This document shows positions 1 through 6,602 of a stretch of DNA of 16,951 bases, one piece after another; position 1 is the stretch's first letter; every line of letters begins with the position of its first letter. The position numbers and the translations under genes are program-made. Origin of the DNA: an uncultured Megasphaera sp. (GTDB lineage Bacteria > Bacillota > Negativicutes > Veillonellales > Megasphaeraceae); the NCBI GenBank assembly GCA_900548635.1, contig URLP01000025.1:1-16951 (forward strand), given 5' to 3'. Below the pieces are notes generated by a model that did no database searches, had not been told where the DNA came from, and saw nothing but the letters and a program-made list of their open reading frames with translations.

Positions 1-563
1 TCACGGTCGGCAAAGCAGAAAACAAAATGGGTATCCGCGCTTCGAACACGACGGAACTCATCTTCCAGGACTGCTTCGTCCCTGTCGAAAACCGTCTCGG
101 CCGTGAAGGCCGCGGCTTCCGCATCGCCATGGATACCCTCGATGCAGCCCGTCCCTTCGTCGGCGCCGTTTCTGTCGGCATCGCTGAAGCGGCTTTCCAG
201 GCCTGCTGTGACTATGCCAAGGTCCGCGTCCAGTTCGGCAAGCCCATCGCTTCCTTTGAAATGGTCCAGGCCATGATCGCCGATATGGCCATGAAAGTCG
301 AAGGTGCCCGCCTCCTCGTCCACCGTGCCTGCTGGATGAAAGACCAGGGCATGGACTTCAGCCGCGAAGCTGCTATTGCCAAATGCAATGCTTCCGACGT
401 CGCCATGCAGGTCACGACCGATGCAGTCCAGGTCATGGGCGGCTACGGCTATATCAAGGAATATCCCGTCGAAAAATACATGCGCGACGCGAAAATCATG
501 CAGATTTACGAAGGCACGAACCAAATTCAGCGTTTGGTTATTGCCAATAAGACACTTTACTGA
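1..563 (+). CDS. Acyl-CoA dehydrogenase, C-terminal part (5' end outside window)
   Basis: This is the 3' end of an FAD-dependent acyl-CoA dehydrogenase of the short-chain (butyryl-CoA dehydrogenase-like) type. Such enzymes oxidise, or in anaerobes with an electron-transfer flavoprotein form, a saturated acyl-CoA at the alpha-beta bond. The reading frame is open from base 3 and runs to TGA at 561-563, giving about 186 visible codons, roughly half of a normal 380-residue enzyme. Visible family marks are KMGIRASNTTEL near the start, the RVQFGKPIASFEMVQ helix, and the C-terminal signature GGYGYIKEYPVEKYMRDAK. It is followed by IYEGTNQIQ, whose Glu (codon 510-512) aligns with the catalytic base of butyryl-CoA dehydrogenase. 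The ATG at 27 is internal, not the start. No terminator lies between this gene and the pheS leader, so its transcript probably ends at the T-box terminator or reads through. Exact chain-length specificity cannot be told from this half. Confidence 0.93.
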   Translation, partial: TVGKAENKMGIRASNTTELIFQDCFVPVENRLGREGRGFRIAMDTLDAARPFVGAVSVGIAEAAFQACCDYAKVRVQFGKPIASFEMVQAMIADMAMKVEGARLLVHRACWMKDQGMDFSREAAIAKCNASDVAMQVTTDAVQVMGGYGYIKEYPVEKYMRDAKIMQIYEGTNQIQRLVIANKTLY

Positions 564-569
564 TACAAT
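541..569 (+). promoter_or_regulatory. Sigma-A-type promoter for the pheST T-box leader
   Basis: TTGCCA at 541-546 and TACAAT at 564-569 are separated by exactly 17 bases, each matching the consensus hexamer at five of six positions. The -35 lies inside the last codons of the acyl-CoA dehydrogenase gene and the -10 begins one base after its stop codon. The predicted transcription start is near 576, about 20 bases before the first helix of the T-box. Predicted from sequence only. Confidence 0.7.
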
Positions 570-576
570 AGATTAC

Positions 577-805
577 ACAAAATATTATGGCAATGATAAA
601 GAGAGTACAGGACGTGATGACGTTTACAGGAAATCCGGGTCATGGATTGAGAGCCCGGCAGCGGCTGTCCCGTGCGTTCACTTTAGAGCCTCCTGTTGAA
701 CGGAGTAGGCAGGACGGGTGTTCCCGTTACAGGACAATCGAGAATCAAGTAGGGTGGTACCGCGAATCAGACTTTCGCCCCTTAGGGGGCGGAAGTCTAT
801 TTTTT
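577..805 (+). promoter_or_regulatory. T-box riboswitch leader, tRNA-Phe specific, upstream of pheS
   Basis: The 14-base T-box AGGGTGGTACCGCG lies at 751-764. Stem I is closed by AAAG 598-601 with CTTT 681-684. Above it is an internal loop with AGTA (604-607) on the 5' side and TTC A (677-680) on the 3' side, so the specifier reads UUC, Phe. GGAC 610-613 pairs with GTCC 667-670, and CCGGG 635-639 with CCCGG 654-658. A stem II-like helix spans 688-710. Stem III is ACGGG 714-718 with CCCGT 723-727. The antiterminator pairs AGGG 751-754 with CCCT 779-782 and GCGAA 762-766 with TTCGC 774-778, leaving TGGTACC as the bulge. TGGT complements an ACCA tRNA 3' end with A73, as expected for tRNA-Phe. Established role: uncharged tRNA-Phe stabilises the antiterminator and lets transcription enter pheST. 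Confidence 0.95.
769..805 (+). terminator. Intrinsic terminator of the T-box leader
   Basis: Bases 769-781 pair with 786-798 in a 13-bp stem with one G-T wobble and a four-base loop (TTAG), followed by a T run at 800-805. The 5' arm of this stem contains TTCGCCCC, which is also the 3' arm of the antiterminator. The two folds are therefore mutually exclusive, as in transcriptional T-boxes. Confidence 0.93.
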
Positions 806-833
806 ATGTACTTGCCATTAGGAGGAAGAAAAC

Positions 834-1859
834 ATGATCAGTGACAAGATCGAGGCCATTAAAGCGGCCGTCAATGAACAGCTCGCCAAGAGCGAACATC
901 TTCAGGACGTACAGGATATCCGCGTCCAGTTCCTGGGTAAAAAAGGGGAACTGACAGCGATTATGAAGGAAATGAAGAACTTTTCCAAGGAAGAACGGCC
1001 GAAAATCGGCCAGTTGGTCAATACAGCCCGCAATGCCATCGAAGAACAGCTGAAAGCGAAGATGGAAGAAGTCAAGGAAAAAGAACTGGCTGCCAAGATC
1101 GAATCGGAAAAAATCGACATCACCCTGCCGGGTCGCAAACCCGTCATGGGGCATGAACATATCCTGCATCAGACGCTGCGGGAAATGGAAGAATCGTTCC
1201 TGCGCATGGGCTTTTCTCTCGTTACTGGTCCGGATATTGAATCGGACTACTACAACTTTAAATGCCTGAATCTGCCCGATGACCATCCGGCCCGGGATAT
1301 GCAGGATTCCATGTACGTCACGGATGATATTCTCCTGCGTACCCATACGTCCGGCATGGAAGCGCGGACCCTGCAGGCGCATAAACCGAACGAACCCTTC
1401 AAGATCATCGCGCCGGGCAAAGTATACCGCTGCGACTACGACGCCACCCATTCGCCGGTCTTCCATCAGATGGAAGGCATGGTCGTTGACAAGGACATCC
1501 GCTTTTCCGATTTGAAAGGGATCCTGGAAGACTTCCTGCATGACATGTTCGGCGCACAGACGAAAGTCCGCTTCCGTGCCAGCTACTTCCCCTTTACGGA
1601 ACCGAGCGCAGAAGTCGATATTTCCTGCGTCATGTGCGGCGGCAAGGGCTGCCGCGTCTGCTCGCACACGGGCTGGCTGGAAATCCTCGGCTGCGGCGTA
1701 ACGAATTGGGAAGAACTGCGCCTCAATGGCTATGACCCTGAAAAGGTCAATGCTTTTGCCTTTGGCATGGGCGTCGAACGCATTGCTATGCTGAAATACG
1801 GCGTCGATGACCTGCGCCTGTTCTATGAAAACGATATGCGGTTCTTGAACCAGTTCTAA
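834..1859 (+). CDS. pheS: Phenylalanyl-tRNA synthetase alpha subunit
   Basis: This is the catalytic alpha subunit of the alpha2-beta2 cytoplasmic enzyme that attaches phenylalanine to tRNA-Phe. It has 341 residues, the usual length. The start ATG follows AGGAGG at 820-825 by eight bases. The N-terminal ~90 residues form the helical tRNA-binding coiled-coil arm. The class II catalytic domain follows, with motif 2 around F210-G215 (FHQMEG) and motif 3 at G311-R316 (GMGVER). Four cysteines (C265, C268, C273, C276) form a CxxC-CxxC knuckle also known from Bacillus PheS. Oddity: residues 289-292 read VTNW where most PheS proteins have MVHP directly after the GxG; this is described as a finding. 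The gene is first in pheST and is controlled by the T-box leader. Identity is certain. Confidence 0.98.
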   Translation: MISDKIEAIKAAVNEQLAKSEHLQDVQDIRVQFLGKKGELTAIMKEMKNFSKEERPKIGQLVNTARNAIEEQLKAKMEEVKEKELAAKIESEKIDITLPGRKPVMGHEHILHQTLREMEESFLRMGFSLVTGPDIESDYYNFKCLNLPDDHPARDMQDSMYVTDDILLRTHTSGMEARTLQAHKPNEPFKIIAPGKVYRCDYDATHSPVFHQMEGMVVDKDIRFSDLKGILEDFLHDMFGAQTKVRFRASYFPFTEPSAEVDISCVMCGGKGCRVCSHTGWLEILGCGVTNWEELRLNGYDPEKVNAFAFGMGVERIAMLKYGVDDLRLFYENDMRFLNQF

Positions 1860-1878
1860 TTTCGGAGGTAGATAGATC

Positions 1879-4305
1879 ATGAAAAGTTCTTTAACATGGA
1901 TGCAGGACTATGTCGATATCGACATGAACCAGGACCTGCAGGCATTCGCTGATAAACTGACCATCGCCGGTATCCCTGTCGAACAGGTCGAACACTGGGG
2001 GACGGAAGTCAAAAAAGTAAAGACCGGGAAAATCCTCAAAATCGATAAACATCCCGACGCAGACAAGCTCGTCGTCTGCCAGGTCGACATGGGGGACGAA
2101 GAGCTGCAGATCGTCACGGCAGCGACCAACGTCCGCGTCGGACAGGTCGTTCCCGTCGCTGTCCACGGCGCGCATCTGCCGGGCGGCGTCAAAATCAAGC
2201 GCTCGAAGCTGCGCGGCGTCCTTTCCAACGGCATGTTCTGCTCGGCTCACGAATTCGGCTTCGATGACAGCCTCCTTTTGCCGGAAGAACGAGAAGGCAT
2301 CTGGATCCTGCCGCCGGATACGCCTCTCGGCGTCGATGCCGCCGACTATCTCCAGGTCCGCGACGTCGTCTATGAATATGAACTGACGGCCAACCGTGCC
2401 GACTGCTTCTCCATGGTCGGCCTGTCCCGCGAATTCGCTGTCCTCAGCGGCAAAACCGCACGCTATCCGGAAATCAGCGTCAAAGAATGCGATACCTCCA
2501 TCGACGGCAAAGTCAGAGTCTCCATCGATGATGATGAATTGTGCAGCCGTTATACGGCACGCCTTCTCCTCAACGTCAAGATCGGCAAATCGCCGCTTTG
2601 GATGCAGCAGCGCCTGCGCAAATCCGGCGTCCGCCCGATCAACAACGTCGTCGATGCCACGAACTACACGATGATTGAACTGGGCATTCCTCTCCATGCT
2701 TATGACTACGACAAAGTTGCCGGTCATCACCTCATCGCCCGCCGCGCCAAGGCTGACGAAGCCATGAAGACCCTCGACGATGTGGACCGCAAGCTGACGG
2801 ACAATATGCTGGTCATCGCCGACGAAGAAAAAGCCTGCTGCATCGCCGGCATCATGGGCGGCATGGATTCGGAAGTCACGGATCAGACGACAAGCGTCAT
2901 CCTCGAATGCGCTTCTTTCAAGGGCTCCAATATCCGCCATACAGGCCGCATGCTCGGCCTCCGTTCGGAAGCATCGGGCCGTTTCGAACGCGGCCTCGAT
3001 GCAGACAGCTGCATTAATTCCATCAACCGCTGCGCCCAGCTCCTCCAGGAAATGGGAGCCTGCGACGTCGCCCAAGGCGTGGTCGACGTCTACCCGAAAC
3101 CGCAGCAGACGACGTATATTTCTTTCACAGCCGACCAGGTCAATAAATTCCTCGGTACGGACATTGCCGAAGACCAGATGCTCCACATCCTGGAAACGCT
3201 GCAGTTCGAACTGAGCCGCGACGGTCAGAAAATCACGGCAAAAGTTCCGAGTTATCGCGGCGACTGCACGGAAATGCCGGATATCGCTGAAGAAGTAGCG
3301 CGTATTTACGGTTATGAAAATATTCCTTCCACCCGTCCCTGGTCGGATATTTCCGTAGGGGAAACGGGCCTTGCCTATGATGTCATGGAAAAAGTATCCC
3401 GCATCCTCAGCAGCAGCGGCCTCAACGAAACGGTCACCTTCAGCTTCATGCATCCGGATCAGCTGAAGAAGCTCCTCTTCAAAGAAGGGGACCCGGTCTA
3501 CAAAGCCGTACCGATCCTCAACCCGATTACGGAAGACTTCCCGCTCATGCGCACGACCCTTATCCCGTCCCTGATGGATGTCCTCGTCCGCAACCAGGCC
3601 GTCAAGAATCCGTCTGTGGGCATCTACGAAATCGCGCCGGTCTATATCCCCAAGGCACTGCCCATTACAGAACTGCCGGACCAGAAGTTCTGCGTTTCCG
3701 GTCTCCTCTACGGTCAGCGCACAGCCGCTGAATGGCCGTCGAAAGCCGAAAATTACGACTTCTACGACGTCAAGGGCCTCGTCGAAGCCGTCCTCACAGG
3801 TCTCGGCATCCAGGCCGACCTGGAAGTCTCCGATTTCGCACCGCTCCATCCGGGCAAAGCGGCCCGCTTCGTCAAAGACGGCAACGTCCTGGCAGACTTC
3901 GGCGAACTCCATCCGAAAGCTGTCGACAACTACGACGTTGCCGGCCCGGTCTATGTCTTTGAAATGCACATGGACGCCATCCTGCCTCTGGTCAATCTCC
4001 TGCCGGATTACCATAAAGTCGCCAAGTTCCCGGCTTCGAGCCGCGACCTGGCCTTCCTGGCACCGCTGGCAACGGCGAACGGCGATATCGTCAAGGTCAT
4101 CAAAGAAGACGGCGGCGACAACCTGGAAGCCGTCCATCTCTTCGACATGTACACGGGCAAACAGGTGCCGCGCGGCTACAAGAGCCTGGCTTACTCCCTC
4201 GTCTTCCGCTCGGAAGAAGGGACCCTGACCGACGCCGACATCCAGGCCCCGGTTGACGCCATCGTCAAAGACCTGAAAGAAAAATTCGGCTGCGAACTGC
4301 GGTAA
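1879..4305 (+). CDS. pheT: Phenylalanyl-tRNA synthetase beta subunit
   Basis: This is the large subunit of phenylalanyl-tRNA synthetase, which binds tRNA-Phe and edits mischarged Tyr-tRNA-Phe. It has 808 residues, full length. GGAGG at 1864-1868 precedes the ATG, 19 bases after the pheS stop, so the two genes are clearly co-transcribed. Domains in order are: an EMAP/OB-fold tRNA-binding domain (about 40-150, containing KIDKHPDADKL), the B3/B4 editing domain (about 210-390), the B5 domain (about 410-480, ending near EEVARIYGYENIP), the catalytic-like core, and the ferredoxin-fold anticodon-binding domain (about 713-808, beginning KFPASSRDLAF and containing LVFRSEEGTLTD). No frameshift or missing domain is visible. 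No strong terminator directly follows the stop codon; the nearest candidate hairpin is near 4450-4497. Confidence 0.98.
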   Translation: MKSSLTWMQDYVDIDMNQDLQAFADKLTIAGIPVEQVEHWGTEVKKVKTGKILKIDKHPDADKLVVCQVDMGDEELQIVTAATNVRVGQVVPVAVHGAHLPGGVKIKRSKLRGVLSNGMFCSAHEFGFDDSLLLPEEREGIWILPPDTPLGVDAADYLQVRDVVYEYELTANRADCFSMVGLSREFAVLSGKTARYPEISVKECDTSIDGKVRVSIDDDELCSRYTARLLLNVKIGKSPLWMQQRLRKSGVRPINNVVDATNYTMIELGIPLHAYDYDKVAGHHLIARRAKADEAMKTLDDVDRKLTDNMLVIADEEKACCIAGIMGGMDSEVTDQTTSVILECASFKGSNIRHTGRMLGLRSEASGRFERGLDADSCINSINRCAQLLQEMGACDVAQGVVDVYPKPQQTTYISFTADQVNKFLGTDIAEDQMLHILETLQFELSRDGQKITAKVPSYRGDCTEMPDIAEEVARIYGYENIPSTRPWSDISVGETGLAYDVMEKVSRILSSSGLNETVTFSFMHPDQLKKLLFKEGDPVYKAVPILNPITEDFPLMRTTLIPSLMDVLVRNQAVKNPSVGIYEIAPVYIPKALPITELPDQKFCVSGLLYGQRTAAEWPSKAENYDFYDVKGLVEAVLTGLGIQADLEVSDFAPLHPGKAARFVKDGNVLADFGELHPKAVDNYDVAGPVYVFEMHMDAILPLVNLLPDYHKVAKFPASSRDLAFLAPLATANGDIVKVIKEDGGDNLEAVHLFDMYTGKQVPRGYKSLAYSLVFRSEEGTLTDADIQAPVDAIVKDLKEKFGCELR

Positions 4306-4355
4306 TTTGCTGCAATCGTTTTAATCCATCAGCCTTATTTGTTTTTAGCACAGAG

Positions 4356-4439
4356 TTTGAAGTTTGAAGTAGAATGTTTGATGCGGGATGGTTAAAAATT
4401 TATCCCAACTGCTTCAAACATCAAACATCAAACATCAAA
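4356..4439. repeat. Palindromic array of 7-bp repeats (TTTGAAG/TTTGATG)
   Basis: The left arm, 4356-4383, is four units with a 7-bp period: TTTGAAG, TTTGAAG, the degenerate TAGAATG, and TTTGATG. The right arm, 4412-4439, is four units on the opposite strand: CTTCAAA and then CATCAAA three times. The arms are each 28 bp and are separated by a 28-bp spacer. The spacer holds its own short inverted repeat, GGGAT 4385-4389 with ATCCC 4402-4406. The whole can fold into a long imperfect cruciform or hairpin with about one mismatch per unit. A 17-bp stretch of it (4355-4371) recurs exactly at 10865-10881. It lies in the 295-bp gap between pheT and the tig promoter. The function is unknown. Confidence 0.85.
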
Positions 4440-4449
4440 CTGACAGAAG

Positions 4450-4497
4450 AAGGGGATACCGCAGATTGGCACCTGCCGACGAGCGATAGCCCCTTTT
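4450..4497 (+). terminator. Possible terminator after pheT
   Basis: AAGGGG (4450-4455) can pair with CCCCTT (4490-4495), with CGC 4460-4462 and GCG 4483-4485 pairing inside. A small GGCA/TGCC hairpin (4468-4471 with 4474-4477) sits in the apical part. The 3' arm runs into TTTT. The internal loops and the short T run make this a weak candidate, but it is the only terminator-like structure between pheT and the tig promoter. Confidence 0.35.
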
Positions 4498-4503
4498 CTC
4501 ATA

Positions 4504-4532
4504 TTGTAAAAAAAGTAAAGTTGTGGTATGAT
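4504..4532 (+). promoter_or_regulatory. Sigma-A-type promoter for tig
   Basis: TTGTAA at 4504-4509 and TATGAT at 4527-4532 are 17 bases apart, and the -10 carries the TGn extension (TGG at 4524-4526). The predicted start is near 4539, giving a leader of about 60 bases. That leader contains a small hairpin, GGGCT 4566-4570 with AGCCC 4576-4580, just before the ribosome binding site. No CIRCE or CtsR-type operator is visible around it. Confidence 0.72.
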
Positions 4533-4600
4533 GTAGAGCGTAATATGGTATTTTAGAGATATTCAGGGCTTTACCAGCCCATAAGGAGGACATACTTAGA

Positions 4601-5947
4601 ATGAACGTAACAGTGAATGAAGTAGACCAGCACAAAGTAACCCTGCACATCGAAGTGCCTGCCAAAGACGCTTCCAAACAGGCTGCAGCCGCTTGCAAGA
4701 ACTTGGCAAGCCGTGTAAATATCCCGGGCTTCCGCAAAGGTAAAGCACCGCGCATGGTACTGGAAAGCTTCTTGGGCAAAGATGCTGTCAAACAGGAAGT
4801 TTTTGAAGCTATTGCCAATAAAGCCTACAGCGACGCCCTCGATCAGGAAGGCATCGTTCCTGTCACAGAACCGGAATTGAACATCATTACCGACGAAAAA
4901 GGCAAAGATGTCGTTTTTGAAGCGACGATTACGAAAAAACCGGAAGTCAAACTCGGCGAATACAAAGGCATTACCGTTGCCAAAGATAAAGTAAATGTTA
5001 CAGATGAAGACGTTTCCAAAGAACTCGGCAACCTCCAGAAACAGCACGCCAAGCTCGTCGTTGCTCCGGAAGGCACGGAAATCGCAAAAGACGACTTTGC
5101 AGTCATCGACTTCAAAGGCACTGTCGACGGCGAAGCTTTCGAAGGCGGCGAAGGCAAGTCCTATCCGCTCCAGATTGGCTCCGGCAGCTTCATCCCGGGC
5201 TTTGAAGATCAGCTCATCGGCTGCAAAGCAGGCGACGAAAAAGACGTCAAAGTTACTTTCCCGGAAGATTACTTTGAAAAATCCTTGGCTGGCAAAGAAG
5301 CTGTCTTCGCCGTTAAAGTCAACGACGTAAAACGCAGCGAACTCCCGGCTATCGATGACGAATTCGCAAAAGAAGCCGGTAAATTCGACAGCGTCGACGA
5401 TCTCAAAGCCGATATCCGCAAACGCCTTGAATCGAAAGCTTCCTTCCAGGCTCTCGAAAAGTTCAACTCTGAAGTCCTGAAGACCGCTGTCAACAATGCG
5501 GAAGTCGACATCCCGCAGGTCATGATCGACGACAAAATCGACCAGATGATCGAAGAACTTTCCATGAAACTGGAAACACAGCGCATGACCCTGGACGATT
5601 ACCTCAAGTACATGAACCAGGACATGGACAAACTCAAAGAACACTATGCAGAACCTGCAAAAGAAAATGTAAAGATGGACCTCGTCCTCGAAGCCATCGC
5701 CAAAGCTGAAAACATCGAAGTCAAAGACATCGACCTCCAGGCTGAAATCATCACGATGGCCCAGAACTTCGGCGCAGACCCGAAAGAAGTCTACAAGATT
5801 ATTTTGAAAGAACACCGCGTTCCCATGCTCGTACAGTCTGTCGGCCGTAAAAAAGCAGCAAGCTTCATCCTCAAGAATGCCGTTGACCCGAACGAAGAAA
5901 AGAAAGACGAAGCGAAGGCTGAAGAAGACAAAAAGGCTGAAGACTAA
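4601..5947 (+). CDS. tig: Trigger factor, ribosome-associated chaperone and peptidyl-prolyl isomerase
   Basis: Trigger factor binds ribosomal protein L23 at the tunnel exit and shields nascent chains. It has 448 residues, within the normal range. The start ATG follows AAGGAGGA at 4583-4590. The N-terminal ribosome-binding domain (about 1-150) carries the signature GFRKGKAPR at 43-51; the usual form has V where this has A. The FKBP-type isomerase domain spans about 160-250 (DFKGTVDGEAFEGG through FPEDYFEKSLAGKEAVF). The helical C-terminal chaperone arms follow. The protein ends in a highly charged Lys/Glu/Asp/Ala tail of about 20 residues. It opens a unit with clpP 32 bases downstream and clpX after that, a classic folding-and-proteolysis cluster. 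Identity is certain. Confidence 0.98.
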   Translation: MNVTVNEVDQHKVTLHIEVPAKDASKQAAAACKNLASRVNIPGFRKGKAPRMVLESFLGKDAVKQEVFEAIANKAYSDALDQEGIVPVTEPELNIITDEKGKDVVFEATITKKPEVKLGEYKGITVAKDKVNVTDEDVSKELGNLQKQHAKLVVAPEGTEIAKDDFAVIDFKGTVDGEAFEGGEGKSYPLQIGSGSFIPGFEDQLIGCKAGDEKDVKVTFPEDYFEKSLAGKEAVFAVKVNDVKRSELPAIDDEFAKEAGKFDSVDDLKADIRKRLESKASFQALEKFNSEVLKTAVNNAEVDIPQVMIDDKIDQMIEELSMKLETQRMTLDDYLKYMNQDMDKLKEHYAEPAKENVKMDLVLEAIAKAENIEVKDIDLQAEIITMAQNFGADPKEVYKIILKEHRVPMLVQSVGRKKAASFILKNAVDPNEEKKDEAKAEEDKKAED

Positions 5948-5979
5948 TCCCGGAAACGCGTTATCCGGAGGTGTTAGTT

Positions 5980-6585
5980 TTGAAAAATATGTATGTACCT
6001 ATCGTCGTCGAACAGACGGCGCAGGGGGAACGGAGCTATGATATCTATTCCCGTCTCTTGAAAGACCGCATCGTCTTCCTCGGCGGCCCAATCGACGACA
6101 ATGTTGCCAACAGCATCATCGCCCAGCTCCTTTTCCTGGAAGCAGAAAATCCTGACAAGGATATCCACTTATACATCAACAGCCCTGGCGGTGTCGTCAC
6201 TGCCGGCATGGCTATCTATGATACAATGCAGTACATCAAACCCGACGTTTCGACGATTTGCGTAGGCTCCGCAGCCAGCATGGCTTCGGTCCTCCTGACG
6301 GCCGGTGCCAAGGGCAAGCGCTTTGCCCTGCCGCACTCGCAGGTCATGATTCACCAGCCTTTGGGCGGTGTCCAGGGCCAGGCGACGGAAATCGAAATCC
6401 ATGCCCGTGAAATCCTGCGCATGCGTAAAGAATTGAACGGCCTCTTGTCCAAACATACGGGACAGCCCATTGACGTCATCCAGAAAGATACGGAACGGGA
6501 TAACTTCATGACCGCCGAAGCTGCCAAAGAATACGGCCTGATCGACGAAATCCTGACCCGTCCGCTGCCGGATGAAACGAAATAG
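5980..6585 (+). CDS. clpP: ATP-dependent Clp protease proteolytic subunit
   Basis: This is the serine peptidase that forms the double-heptamer barrel degrading proteins unfolded by ClpX or other Clp ATPases. I place the start at TTG 5980, giving 201 residues (MKNMYVPIVVEQ). The ribosome site GGAGG at 5967-5971 is eight bases upstream. An open frame reaches GTG 5971, but that codon overlaps the ribosome site. ATG 5989 would be 17 bases away. With this start the catalytic triad is Ser100 (SAASM), His125 (MIHQPLGG) and Asp174 (TERDNF), each shifted by two from the Bacillus numbering. The oligomerisation and head-domain sequence is ordinary. A near-palindrome at 5950-5968 overlaps the ribosome site. 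The gene lies between tig and clpX and is certainly co-transcribed with clpX, 17 bases downstream. Confidence 0.97.
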   Translation: MKNMYVPIVVEQTAQGERSYDIYSRLLKDRIVFLGGPIDDNVANSIIAQLLFLEAENPDKDIHLYINSPGGVVTAGMAIYDTMQYIKPDVSTICVGSAASMASVLLTAGAKGKRFALPHSQVMIHQPLGGVQGQATEIEIHAREILRMRKELNGLLSKHTGQPIDVIQKDTERDNFMTAEAAKEYGLIDEILTRPLPDETK

Positions 6586-6602
6586 GACAGGAGGAAAACA
6601 AC

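Noticed and set aside
4356..4439. Heptamer array as a CRISPR array
   Set aside because: Units are only 7 bp and contiguous, without spacers, and no cas gene is nearby.
4374..4556. 60-codon open frame on the + strand between pheT and tig
   Set aside because: It runs through the heptamer palindrome, the hairpin and the tig promoter, has no ribosome site, and resembles no known protein.
4435..4818. 127-codon minus-strand open frame crossing the tig promoter and 5' end
   Set aside because: It overlaps the conserved start of tig and the promoter, and has no family resemblance or ribosome site.
5971..5979. GTG start for clpP
   Set aside because: The codon uses the last base of the GGAGG ribosome site; TTG 5980 has correct spacing and gives the usual ClpP N-terminus.
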